The translations under genes were made by a program, and so were the position numbers. Below are positions 10,341 through 20,428 of a DNA stretch of 26,249 nucleotides, piece by piece. The DNA is taken from contig MU617030.1 in the NCBI GenBank assembly GCA_025201705.1, positions 1 to 26,249 on the forward strand. Direction: 5' to 3'. Each line of letters opens with the position of its first letter. Within the stretch, counting starts at the first letter, position 1. The DNA is from Dissophora ornata. Its lineage: Eukaryota; Mortierellomycota; Mortierellomycetes; Mortierellales; Mortierellaceae. The notes below the pieces were generated by a model that was given only the letters and a program-made list of their open reading frames with translations, was not told where the DNA came from and did not search any database.

Positions 10341-10613
10341 GTTTCCCTGATGGCCTCCACAGGCCAATCAAGAATCCTTCCCGCCCTTGCATCTGCAGAT
10401 TCATGCCGTAACGGACATGCAAGGGACACATGTTGTCTTGTTTTCATGCTTCCTCGAACATACCCTCAACCACTATAAATACGTCCTTCAGGAACCCACA
10501 TTCCATTTCTTTCTCCTCACTCTACAAGTACAGGCTCCTGACTTTGCTATACCTACTACCAATCCTTCACCACAACATCCCTCACTATCCCCTATAACCA
10601 AGACCTAGCCAAC
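10341..10613 (+). promoter_or_regulatory. Promoter of the RNase T2 gene
   Basis: A CCAAT box at 10364-10368 is followed by a strong TATA box (TATAAATA at 10474-10481) 133 nt before the start codon. The leader from about 10500 to 10613 is C/T/A-rich and has no ATG. A TATA plus CCAAT arrangement suggests a regulated, potentially strongly expressed gene. Confidence 0.65.
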
Positions 10614-12224
10614 ATGAAGTTCATGACTATTGCCGCCTCCTTGGCCCTTGCCGCCCTCTCAGTCGTCTCTGCTCGCCCCGTCAACCCCTTGATTCCTCGC
10701 CAATCGACCTGCCCCGTCGACGTCCTCTCCTGCTCTTCCAGTTCCAGTGGAGTTGATTCCTGCTGCCTGCCCTCAATGGGTCTCCTGGTCCTGGTCCAGC
10801 AGTGGTACAACGGTCTCGGACCCTCGAACGAGTTCACCATGCACGGACTCTGGCCTGATACTTGCTCTGGCGGACAGGGCTCCTCTAGCGGATGCGACTC
10901 TTCCCGCGTCTACTCCGACGTCGAGACCCGTCTCCAGAACTACCCCAACGCGGACCCCAGCTTCCTGGATAACATGAACACTTACTGGTCCTCGTACACC
11001 GGTGATAACAACGCCTTCTGGTCCCACGAGTGGAGCAAGCACGGTACCTGCGTCTCTACTTTGGCTCCTTCTTGCATCTCGAACTATGTTCAGGATGAGG
11101 ATGTGTACAACTACTTCAGCCAGGCCTTGGCGATGCGTCAGCAGTACGACTTGTACACCGCCTTGTCAAACGCCGGCATTACCCCCGGTTCGAACCCTGA
11201 TGTCGCGGATATGCACACTGCTATCCAGAACGCTTTCGGTGTCGATGCCGAGATTAACTGCACCTCTGGATCTTTGAGCGAGGTTTGTGATCGTTGTCTA
11301 CTTGTTGTTTGAGGTATGATGGCTAATGAAGGCACAGGACGCTAACCCATTGACATTACCGTTATATTTGCATTGCTTGATCGAAAAAAAATACCAGATC
11401 TGGCTCTTCTTCAACGTCAAGAACGGCAACACCTATGTCCCCACTGATGCTCAGTCCCAGGGATCCTGCAGTGGTTCCATCTCGTACCCCACTAAGTAAG
11501 ATTTCCACCGTTCTTATTTGCGCCCGCCCGCCTGCAATCCTCTTTCCATCCACAGAAGAACACTCTGTCCTTCCATCCTATACCCTACATCGCCATCAAG
11601 ATTTCGAACCACCGCGCTCACCTGCCTGTATTTAGACATCAAATAAAACAATCAAAAGAACATCCCTCCACCTTCTCCAAGTAGATGTAGAAATCCATAT
11701 ACAACTTTGAGCTCGCGGACAATGCAATAATGTGGAATGCTGTCATATTTACAGCCTTCTTTTTTTTTTTACTTAAAATAGGTCTGGCTCCCCCGCTCCA
11801 CCAGTTACACCTACTACCACCACCACCACCACCGCTGCTACTAAGACCGCCACCAAGACTGCCACCAAGACTGCCACCAAGACTGCCACCAAGACCACGA
11901 CCACCGCCACCCCTTCGCCCACCGGCGATCTCCCCAGCGGTCGTCAGCAGGGTTCTTGCTCTGACGAGGGTGCCACTGTTTGTGTCAGCGATGGTTCCTG
12001 TAAGTGTGATATTTTTTTTTGCTTGCACAAGCATTTGCATTCTAACCCTGTGTTTTTGACAATTAGCTTACGTGACCTGCATTGGACTAACATATTTTAA
12101 TACATTTTCAAATCAAACAGCCAACCAGTACTCCAAGTGCAACCAGGGACACTGGGTCTTGAACCAGTGCAAGTCAGGTCTTGTTTGCTACAGCGATTCC
12201 GAGACCGCCACTCACTGCGCTTAA
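10614..12224 (+). CDS. Secreted RNase T2 with CBM19-like C-terminal domain
   Basis: Predicted extracellular endoribonuclease of the T2 family, which cleaves single-stranded RNA through a 2',3'-cyclic intermediate. Exons 10614-11282, 11398-11495, 11782-11999 and 12121-12224 encode 362 residues. Residues 1-20 are a signal peptide ending VVSA; a short Arg-containing propeptide (IPRQ) may follow. Catalytic segment I is FTMHGLWPD (His77) and segment II is [12 protein letters not shown] (Glu138, His142), all intact. The T2 domain ends near residue 255. Residues 257-310 are a Thr/Ala/Lys linker with four exact TATK units and a Pro/Ser end. Residues 313-362 form a compact six-cysteine module (Cys315, 323, 335, 345, 351, 361) with the pattern C..G...C..DG..Y..C..G.W....C..G..C typical of CBM19 chitin-binding tails of fungal chitinases. 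The donor after exon 1 (GTTTGT) is non-standard, but the frame match is exact. Confidence 0.9.
11846..11893 (+). repeat. 12-nt tandem repeat, four units, coding
   Basis: Four head-to-tail copies of a 12-base unit (consensus ACTGCCACCAAG; the first has ACC) in exon 3 of the RNase T2 gene, each encoding Thr-Ala-Thr-Lys. Near-identity at synonymous sites implies recent duplication or slippage. The linker length is therefore likely to vary between strains. Confidence 0.9.
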
Positions 12225-13050
12225 AACCCCCTCCCCTCCCACCCAGAGAATCAAGTCAGCGCGGCTTGGGTGCGCTGTGCAAACACATACAAATTTCCTG
12301 CTGTGCGGGGAAAAATAGAATAGTTTGCCGCCAAATTAAAGTTCCGATTTATACCCATATTTAAATCCGCCGACCCGTGGCGTTGCCGCGGTCGATTAAA
12401 GTAAACCCACCGTCTGGATGGATCAGTCAGAGAAGAGAGATTAACATGCAAAAGAGATATGGCTACGTTTGACCTAAAAAAACTCGCTTGTTTGAGTTAT
12501 TCTCAAGGCTCATTACAACAGGTAAACAATATACTTTCGCGACTCTGTCCTGTAATTTCCTCGCGGCGTCGTCGACAATGTCGCTGGCAGGGACTTGGCA
12601 CTGCTCCCGGATCTTTTTTTGATAATGTATGCGCTTCAGTTCATGTACTCTCAAAATTCTTCTGCTATCCATAGTATTTATTGCTTTGCCCTCTACTGTT
12701 TCCTTTTCCCTCTAAGACTTGTCTGCGTTGTGCTTGTCGTTGTTACCTTGCTCGAGTAGCTTGTCTTCGATGTCTTTATTGTCGTCCTCCACATCAGTGA
12801 TCAACTGACTGTACTGGAAGTATCGCTAAAAGACATGCTAGTTCTTTTCGTTTGAAGTAAAGAGAGAGGGAAATGAAAGGATCCGTTGAGATGACCGATA
12901 CCGCCCGATGCAAGTTTCTTAGTTATGTTTAAACTGATTGAAAGCATATTATTCAGCTTGGTGCCATCAAAGCGAACGCACCATACACTTAGTGGTGAAT
13001 GTGCCTGAATAGTAGTTTTATTATTAATATTATTGTCGTGCGTATCGCAC
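12225..13050. other. Convergent 3' flanks of the RNase T2 and CWC24 genes
   Basis: An 826-bp gap between two genes ending towards each other. It is AT-rich with no ORF of coding character. Expected contents are the two 3' untranslated regions; the minus-strand poly(A) signal near 13017 belongs to CWC24. Confidence 0.55.
13017..13022 (-). terminator. Poly(A) signal for CWC24 homologue
   Basis: TTTATT on the plus strand reads AATAAA on the minus strand, 29 nt after the CWC24 stop codon at 13051-13053. Confidence 0.55.
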
Positions 13051-14469
13051 TCAGTCATCATCGTCGTCATCATCATCGCTATCGTCACTTCCACCTCCTG
13101 GCAAGTTGGGCGCACCACCCATGCCAACTACACTCAGATCCTCGACCATGCCCGTATCATCTCCTTCTACAGATGCAGCCACACCACCAACATCACCACC
13201 TCCAGCAGCAGCAGCAGCTATGGCGGCATCGTCCTCGGCTCGCCTTTGAGCTGCTTCCTCCAGTTTGGCCTTCCGTTCCTCGACCTTCTTCTTGAAATCT
13301 TTAGAGACTGGGTTAAAGATTCCTCCGGTTGGTGCTTGACAGGCGGCGCATTTGGGTGACTTTTGGTAACGTTTCAAAGCACATTTTTCACAGAAGTAAT
13401 GGTTGCATCTAATTAGCAATAAGTTTTGAAAAAGGGAAGAAGAAGGAGGTTAGAACCATGTATTCAAACATCCCCAAAAGCGGGTGGACGTAAGAGGATT
13501 TACCAAAAAAAAAAAAAAAAAAAAGGACACGTTACTTGGTGACGACGGGGTGCTTAAACTCTTCACGACAGATGAGGCAGGCAAACGGCACTTCATCTTC
13601 ATCCTCGCTTGAGCTCTCTTCCTCGTCAAGTCCCTGGATCAGAGCCAACTTCTTGGCTCGTTGTTCAGCTTCCCACTCCTGATCCAACTGCCATCCTGCC
13701 TTGTAATCACCACGGTCGTGCATGTAAATACAAGAATCGCCATAGCCACAGAATCCTGTTTCCTTGTAGTCCTTGCAGATATCGGGTTGGTAGTCGAATC
13801 GATTTGTAACTCTGATATTGGCTGATGCGCGCATAGGCCCCACTCTATTTTGATGAGTAGCATGGACAGAACATCAAGGCGGCTTGATTAGTAAGCATTG
13901 AACTTCATCAAACAAAAATAAAACAAAAACATAAAACGTGATGAAATGGAGAAAGTATCGTACCTGATCTTGGAGTTGGCACTCTCTGGCTTCAGGATGT
14001 GCGATTTGTATGCTGCCATGCCCTTATATAGTCCGTCTTCCTGACCTGTGGCATCATCTAATCCGTTCTCCACAGCCCTCATATGTCGATCGATGATTGA
14101 CTGTGCATCCCGATCGTGGGCAGTATCGATCTCCTGCGTCCTTGTAGCGTCGTCAATCCTAACATTGCCCTCCAGTGTAGCCTTGTAGGCGACACTTACT
14201 GTCTTATTGTCTTCTTCCTTTGACGCTAAACGGTTTGCACTGCTGGTGGAGGATGCTTGGAGGATGTCAGAGTGTGCAGTCTGAGGGGCACGTTTGGCGC
14301 TGCGCTTTTTGGAGACGGAGGAGAGGGTTGAAGGATCAGAGGATGCGCTGGTGGCGGAGAGAGGGTCGGATTCATCGTCGGAGAGGTTGCGCTTGCGGAC
14401 ATTCTTGTTCTGATTGCGCTTTTTAAAGAACGGTACGTTTGGTGCTGCGGTCGACATTGCTTCAGACAT
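13051..14469 (-). CDS. CWC24: Spliceosome factor CWC24/RNF113 homologue (CCCH plus RING)
   Basis: Predicted Prp19-associated splicing factor that escorts the activating spliceosome; animal RNF113A is also a ubiquitin ligase. Minus-strand exons are 14469-13964, 13844-13536 and 13408-13051, totalling 390 residues. Introns begin GTACGA and GTAACG and end ATAG and TTAG. The N-terminus is disordered and Lys/Ser-rich. The conserved block begins [21 protein letters not shown], followed by a CCCH finger C192-x8-C201-x5-C207-x3-H211. A C3HC4 RING finger follows: C258, C261, C273, H275, C278, C281, C292, C295, all present. Intron 2 interrupts the RING just before C273. The C-terminus is Ala/Gly-rich and ends in an Asp run, longer than in yeast Cwc24 (about 259 residues) and near the animal length. 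A second ATG (residue 5) is an alternative start. Confidence 0.93.
13505..13524 (-). repeat. T20 tract (sense) in CWC24 intron 2
   Basis: Twenty A on the plus strand, so 20 U in the transcript, starting 10 nt after the intron's 5' splice site at 13535. Confidence 0.9.
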
Positions 14470-14734
14470 TAGTGAAGTTTCCTGTGCTGGCGATCGGGGC
14501 TTTGCGCTTTTACTGTTGTCGGTGTTGTCCTGCGTCCTTGGTTAATGCACTCTTGTCTTCCCCTGGCGCTCTGCAAGAGGTGGTTAGGTGTAAGATTTGG
14601 TTGATGAGAGTAAAGAAGCGATTAAGGGACCATGGGTCTGCCTGTCCTTTTATTTTGCTGGAAGCAGCCGTCACTGTCGCTCAGACCCATTCAATTGGCA
14701 GCGGCTGAATAATATAGGATTCCATCTAATCGTT
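14470..14734 (-). promoter_or_regulatory. CWC24 upstream region and F-box gene 3' flank
   Basis: This 265-bp gap lies between two genes in the same orientation. TTTATT at 14649-14654 reads AATAAA on the minus strand, 81 nt past the F-box stop codon. The remaining part must hold the CWC24 promoter; no TATA box is evident. Confidence 0.45.
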
Positions 14735-16162
14735 CTAATGCACTTCCGCCGTTGGCCAGTGCTCCCGTACCCACTCTCGCTCCTCCTCGCCTAGTGGCGG
14801 GTACACCCTCCCCACTGTAAAGTCCTCCAGTCCACGCAGTGGACTTAGGCGTCCAAACCCGCTCGACAGCTTCAGCTCCATCCAATCATAGGTATACCGG
14901 GTAGCCATCCCTGTCGTCCCAAGATCCAGGACCGTCAACTCTGTAAGTTTCGCCAACTGATCGTACATCCGCTCATGGTCCCTTGTCCTTGACTCTTTTC
15001 CGCCACTGGTCATAATGCTAATTTGCATCTTCTTCAAGTGCCTGCACGCCCACCCTCCTCCTTCCATCTCAGGAAGATCCTGGATGTCAAAGACGTCTCC
15101 GCCAAAGGCTTCCAAATCCTTGCAAGTCGACAAAATAGCCTGGATCATGTCCGAGCTGACGACACCGCAGTTGCAAATATCCAACTCTTGAATTCCGTTC
15201 TTGAACTCGACAATCGCTTGAGTCGCCCTGCGCCCGAATTCACTGGAGCGCGCATGTAGGTTGACTAGTGCTGGAAGCGCCGTGATAATCGCTGCCACAT
15301 CTTCGTCACTCAAGGCCGAATAAGGAATCGCAACTGTCCTGAGATGCCGGAGTCGAGTATGAAGTAGATCTTGCACCACAGATAGTTGAGTCTCAAACAA
15401 AGAATCCACGGTGTGCCATCGAAAGAATTTCAAGTTAGGACATCGAGCAGCAAACTCGAGATCTTGCATCGGTGTCGTCTTGTTCTTTATGAGTGTCAGT
15501 TGCTGGATGGTTGGAAACTCGTCTGTGCAAGGATCAGGCAAGTTCCAAATGAAATTGGATAGGTGAAGACTAACAAGTCTTTGACATGTTTTGAGAAAAT
15601 CCTTTCCTTCCAAGCGATGGACCTGAAGTCTTTCCAGCCGAAGGTGTTCCAGGCGCACCAGGCTAGCGATGGCTGCGAAGAGTTTGTGTTGAAGACCGAT
15701 ATGACGTCTTGGTTGGCGGACATTGGCCTGTCGCGTTAGGGACTGCAATGAATTGGCATTTTGGTGTAGGATTACGGCAGTCTTTAAGGAGATGATGGAT
15801 AGGTTCAACTCTATCAGGTTCTTGCAGTCTGGGATGAGGGCGTCGACGAAGAGCAAGTCTAAGCAAGATAGGAACCGGATCGAGTGGCAGTTGCGTCGGA
15901 CACTGTCGTTGGACGGGCAGCAGTGCGGATTGTGTTCAAGGGCCCAGTGTGAGGGTAGCTGGATCGAAAGCCACAGCGACGGGAGGAGGGCCGAGTACCA
16001 GGTGTGGTTGACGAGGAGTGCGTTGATCAGGTAGGTGCCGCTCAGATAGAGACCAAGCTGGGCAACGATCTCTGGGATGTGAAGAGGGTTGGTGGTGGTG
16101 GTGGTGGTGGTGGTGGTAGAAGGGGTATTGGGGTCGACGGCGTTGCTGTTTGTAGTTGCCAT
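14735..16162 (-). CDS. F-box / leucine-rich-repeat-like protein
   Basis: Predicted substrate-recognition subunit of an SCF ubiquitin ligase. Single exon, 475 residues, started at the ATG at 16162 (ACCAACCATGG context); the same frame is open for a further 117 codons upstream but that part is promoter-like. After a Thr homopolymer (residues about 17-25), residues 26-70 fit a divergent F-box: NPLHIPEIVAQLGLYLSG, then NALLVNHTWYSALLPSLW. The rest has repeated hydrophobic segments spaced 25-30 residues apart, such as CKNLIELNLSIISLK, LVRLEHLRLERLQVHRL and CQRLVSLHLSNFIWNLP, as in irregular leucine-rich repeats. Such F-box/LRR proteins form large families in Mortierella-type fungi. The substrate is unknown. 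Confidence 0.75.
   Translation of the reverse strand: MATTNSNAVDPNTPSTTTTTTTTTNPLHIPEIVAQLGLYLSGTYLINALLVNHTWYSALLPSLWLSIQLPSHWALEHNPHCCPSNDSVRRNCHSIRFLSCLDLLFVDALIPDCKNLIELNLSIISLKTAVILHQNANSLQSLTRQANVRQPRRHIGLQHKLFAAIASLVRLEHLRLERLQVHRLEGKDFLKTCQRLVSLHLSNFIWNLPDPCTDEFPTIQQLTLIKNKTTPMQDLEFAARCPNLKFFRWHTVDSLFETQLSVVQDLLHTRLRHLRTVAIPYSALSDEDVAAIITALPALVNLHARSSEFGRRATQAIVEFKNGIQELDICNCGVVSSDMIQAILSTCKDLEAFGGDVFDIQDLPEMEGGGWACRHLKKMQISIMTSGGKESRTRDHERMYDQLAKLTELTVLDLGTTGMATRYTYDWMELKLSSGFGRLSPLRGLEDFTVGRVYPPLGEEEREWVREHWPTAEVH
16091..16117 (-). repeat. Nine-unit GGT/ACC microsatellite, coding
   Basis: Nine GGT triplets on the plus strand encode a Thr run near the N-terminus of the F-box protein. 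Confidence 0.9.
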
Positions 16163-16561
16163 GGTTGGTGAGTGGAACGAACAAAAGGAAAGGAGCAAAG
16201 GGTGGATCGAGCACGCGTATTTACCAGGACAAATGCGACTGCGGCTCAGCACTTTGAAGCTTCGGGTTATAATCGTAGACCGCGTCTGGAAACGCTTTGC
16301 CGTACATTGAGGGCCATCGGCAGGTGGGCGCGTTGCGAGTTCAAAGTGTGGCTGCAGTACGATGCGGCTGCACGAGGGCGGCTCGCAGCCCAAGACTGCA
16401 TCCATCAAGCCGCAGTTCGCCCTGCGCAACGCCCATCCCCATTGCCACCGTGACTGTGGTGCGCGCCCACTGCTCTGGAAATAAAAACAGGCACACGCGC
16501 TATTGCGCTGCACTCGTTGTTGTTCATTCCACTGTCAACTCCATCGCCACGTCCTGCCACA
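16163..16561. promoter_or_regulatory. Divergent promoter between F-box gene and RAD54
   Basis: A 399-bp gap separates two start codons pointing away from each other. It contains a perfect ACGCGT at 16213-16218 and an ACGCGC at 16495-16500, 62 nt before the RAD54 ATG. These resemble MluI cell-cycle boxes bound by MBF in yeasts, which drive DNA-repair and replication genes. The matches are short and could be chance. No TATA box is seen on the RAD54 side. Confidence 0.45.
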
Positions 16562-19500
16562 ATGAAGCGGACCTTCTCTGGAATCTCGCTCAAGAGGCCG
16601 GCATCCAGGATTGCACCCCCTCAACCCATCGAGAGTGCCAGCAGTAGTGCTTCCACCACCGCCTCAGAAACTAGCGGCAGCGACTCATCGCAGTTGACAC
16701 CACCTTCTTCGGACCCGATTTCGACCCCAAACGCCACCAAAACACTTGGCACAAAGAGCCATGTCGAGCCGACTCCACATAAACCCAATAAACCCGTTAA
16801 AAAGAGAGACGAGAACGATGAGAACGACGGATATGATTCCTCTGGCGGCAATAGCGAGTCTGACTACGACTCTGACGGTGCCTACGGCAAGCGCTCCAAA
16901 ACAGGAAGAGTGACTCAGCAGATGATAAAGGCCTCGTTGCCGACCGCCACCACCCGAGCCACGCGCTCTGGGAGACCACCTCTTGTACCTCTCAAACTCA
17001 CCATCTCCAAAAAGCCGCTCATCAGCCGACCACTGCAGCCGAGCAGCAACACCCAAATAACCTTTAAAAAGCCATTCAAGGTGCCTACATTTACAGACCC
17101 TAGCAAAGCTCCAGCACCTTCAAGATCTAGTGCTTTGACGTTGGGTGTTAAAAGAAGACCGCCTGTGGAAGCCAGGTCAGCTCATGACTATACAATGGAA
17201 GGATCGATCATCTTGTATGATCCAGCCTGGGAACAATTAGACGAGGCTCAGCGAGAAGAAGAAAAGCTATTGGCGGCATCTCAGAATGGAACTGGAGCTG
17301 GAGAGGAGGATACTACACCACAAGTTATTATACCCAATAAGGAGAAGGAGAAAGCAAAGTACAAGTCGATTGCAGATATGCTTGGCCTTTCAAAACCGAA
17401 GGAGGTCGCAAAAGTCCATGTTGTGGTATGTGCAACATTCTTCACAGGCCCTTTATTGCTTTCTCTCCAATGTTTATGATATGTATTGTGGGTTATAACA
17501 GGTTGCTTCTTGTAGGTGGATCCTGTGCTAGGAAGGGTTTTACGACCCCATCAGGTCGAGGGCGTCAAGTTTATGTACAAATGCACCACGGGAGCCACCA
17601 TGCCAAACGCTTTTGGATGTATTATGGCGGACGAAATGGGTCTTGGAAAAACGGTATGTTTTTTGGCCGCTAGAGAAACGTTTCGATTGCGTTGATGTCG
17701 AACAATATTATTCTAACATCCAAATTATTCGATTACATCGCAGCTTCAATGTATCACACTTCTCTGGACATTGTTGAAGCAGTCGTCTGATGCGGGAAAA
17801 GGAACAATCGAGAAGTGTATCATCTGCTGCCCTTCGTCGCTGGTCAAGAACTGGGCGAACGAGATTGTCAAGTGGCTTGGCCCAGGAAAGATAGGAGTGC
17901 TGACTTGCGACGCCAAAGGAACCAAGGAAGATACCAATAACACTATGAGACGATGGGCTTCAGCAAGGCAACGAATGGTCGTCAATCCTGTCTTGATTAT
18001 CAGTTACGAGAGTTTGCGAATGTACGCTCCAATCTTGGCGCAAACACCCATTGGACTGATGCTGTGCGACGAAGGTCATCGACTGAAGAACTCTGGTAAT
18101 TGCACTGTCTTGAGTAACTCGTCCTTTTTGCCTTTAGGTCCTTAGTATGGAGTTCCTCCCTGACTCCTTTCATTACTTAATTCTTCTAGGCTCGCAGACG
18201 TTTGTGGCTCTGAACGAATTGAACGTGCAGAGGCGTGTTATTCTATCAGGAACGCCCATTCAGAATGATCTTTCAGAATACTTTTCACTATTGAATTTCG
18301 CAAATCCCGGACTTTTGGGATCAACTGTGGAGTTCAGGAAGAATTATGAATTACCTATTCTACGTGGCCGAGATTCTGAGGCGTCAGACCATGAACAGGA
18401 GATCAGTAACCAGAAGCTTACGGAGCTTTCCGGTGTTGTCAGCAAATTTATCATTCGACGTACCAACGACATCTTGTCCAAATACTGTAAGTTTTAACGC
18501 GGATCACTTGCCAGGACATAGTATGGCGATCTTGCAGCTGACCATTTTCTTGTGCTCTTGATCTTTAGTGCCAACCAAGTTTGAGCATGTCGTATTCTGC
18601 AACCTGTCGCCTCTACAACTGGATCTCTACAAATATTTTATCAGCTCCAAATCGATCCAGAGGCTGCTTCGCGGACAGGGTTCCCAGCCTCTCAAAGCCA
18701 TTGGTTTGCTCAAGAAGTTGTGCAATCACCCAGACCTGCTGGATTTACCCGATGATCTCCAAGGCTGCGATAAATTGTTGCCACCAGACTACCAGACAAA
18801 GAGTTCGAAAAAGCCAATGTCTCGTGGTGGTATCTTGGTTCAGCCAGAGTTTTCAGGCAAGATGCAAGTCTTGGCTAGGATGCTAGCCAAGATCAAGAAG
18901 GACACGAACGACAAGATTGTGCTAATTTCGAACTACACGCAGACATTGGATATTTTTGAGAAGCTGTGTAGACAAAATCAGTAGGTTACGATGGCATTCA
19001 TATCGCGAGTTCTACCCTGCGATCACCTGATGAACTGCAACTTACTCTATTATATTCATTAATCTTTAGGTATGGAGTATTAAGACTTGACGGAACGATG
19101 ACAATCAGCAAGAGACAGAAACTTGTGGACCGGTTTAACAACCCTGATGGAAACGAATTTGTATTCTTGCTGAGCAGTAAGGCAGGAGGATGCGGTCTTA
19201 ATTTGATTGGTGCCAACCGATTGATTCTCTTCGACCCTGATTGGAACCCGGCATCGGATCAGCAGGCCCTTGCCCGTGTGTGGCGCGATGGCCAAAAGAA
19301 GGATTGTACGTCTCGCAGTAACATGGCAGTGTTATATCGCTCAATGTACTTTGATGAAAATTTTCTCACGAATGTGCTTTTTGGAATATAGGTTTCGTTT
19401 ACAGATTTATTGCAACGGGTTCAATCGAAGAAAAGATCTTTCAGCGACAGTCGCACAAACAATCGCTGTCATCGTGTGTTGTGGACGAGGAGGAGGACGT

Positions 19501-19768
19501 TGAGCGCCACTTCTCCCAGGAGAACCTGCGACAGCTCTTCCAGCTGAACGAGGCGACCGAGTGCTGCGACACGCACGAGATGTTCAAGTGCAAGCGATGT
19601 GTCAATGGGCGGCAGGCGGCGAAAGCCACGCAGGTGTCGTACGGAGACACCTCGACATGGAACCACTTCAAGGGCGACCACGATTTGTTGAAACTGACGG
19701 ATCCCTTGTTGAAAGAGGAAGCAGAGACGGATGCCGTGTCGTTCGTATTCCAATACATTTCGCATTAG
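16562..19768 (+). CDS. RAD54: DNA repair and recombination motor RAD54
   Basis: Predicted Swi2/Snf2 double-stranded-DNA translocase that partners Rad51 in homologous recombination. Seven exons (16562-17425, 17516-17653, 17744-18095, 18190-18486, 18569-18980, 19070-19305, 19392-19768) give 891 residues, close to budding-yeast Rad54 (898). Residues 1-285 are a disordered, Ser/Thr/Lys-rich N-terminal region with a basic [13 protein letters not shown] segment. The motor begins [13 protein letters not shown]. Motif I is DEMGLGKT (327-334), II is DEGH (443-446), III is SGTPIQND (471-478), V lies in [16 protein letters not shown] and VI is [10 protein letters not shown] (756-765). The C-terminus keeps the family Cys cluster [14 protein letters not shown]. 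All catalytic motifs are intact, so the gene should be functional. Intron 2 begins directly after the GKT codons. Confidence 0.96.
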
Positions 19769-20428
19769 ACATGCACGTTTGTACCATTCACTTGATACTC
19801 GTCACCATTTGCGTTGTTTCTTTTTCTATTGTAAGAGTAGCCAGTAGCCCAAGTCTAGAGTTCCAGTAGACCAGCCATGACAGTCAGGAAGCTCCACGAC
19901 CTTGTAGTTTAGTCCATGCTCCATTCACTTTCTGTTGTAAGTAAAGAGCTGTTTTCGTTAGACAGCTGTTCCCCTGCTGGTCCCTGATGCCAGTGCGATT
20001 TTTCTCAAGGATAAAAATAAGGGATAACAACCTTTTTGAGATTAAGGTTGCCATCTGCACTCTGGCATGTTATTTGTGCAAAAAACTCAATAACCTCTTG
20101 GCGAGAAGAATAAAAAAGACGCAGAAGCACACAAACAATCGTGCAGTTGTCAGGATATGTGTCGGGGCAAAGTGGAATGCGAATGAGCTGTTACTGGGCG
20201 CCGTAATATACGACTCTTCTCGTCGTTGTAGCCCTTCCTCAGTTTCGTATCATCTCACCTTATTACCCTTACCTGCCAAGCTTGCACGCCCGTTGTGGAT
20301 CCGTTTTGTCGTCTCTCCGACCTCTCTTCCCTTACTTCCCTTACTTCCCTTTACTTCTCCACCCGTTGATTCTGTAACCACCCTCATCATTTCGACAACA
20401 TAACTCATTCCCTCCTCCTTACCTTTGA
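19769..20428. other. Spacer: RAD54 3' flank and promoter of the next gene
   Basis: No coding ORF is supported; the 138-codon plus-strand frame at 19987-20403 has no ATG start at its first codon and no family signature. From about 20220 the plus strand becomes C/T-rich, including three CTTCCCTTA-type units, which suits a fungal promoter and leader. Confidence 0.5.
20326..20353 (+). repeat. Three tandem CTTCCCTT(T)A units
   Basis: Two 9-base copies and one 10-base copy in the pyrimidine-rich leader about 75 nt before the start codon at 20429. Confidence 0.8.

Noticed and set aside
11639..12040. Minus-strand Gly/Ser-rich ORF opposite RNase T2 exon 3
   Set aside because: It is the antisense of the Thr/Lys linker repeats; the sense exon has matching splice sites and phase.
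16163..16513. Upstream in-frame extension of the F-box protein
   Set aside because: The extra 117 codons are Cys/Arg-rich without conservation features and fill the divergent promoter; the ATG at 16162 has a better context and begins the Thr-rich leader of the domain.
17654..17743. Apparent truncation of RAD54 after GKT
   Set aside because: The frame stops soon after 17653 only because of an intron with proper GTATGT and CGCAG ends; the motor domain continues in exon 3 at 17744.
13051..19768. A DNA-repair cluster of CWC24/RNF113, F-box and RAD54 genes
   Set aside because: RNF113A has a repair role in animals, but the three genes are housekeeping families on different strands with nothing showing co-regulation beyond the divergent RAD54/F-box pair.
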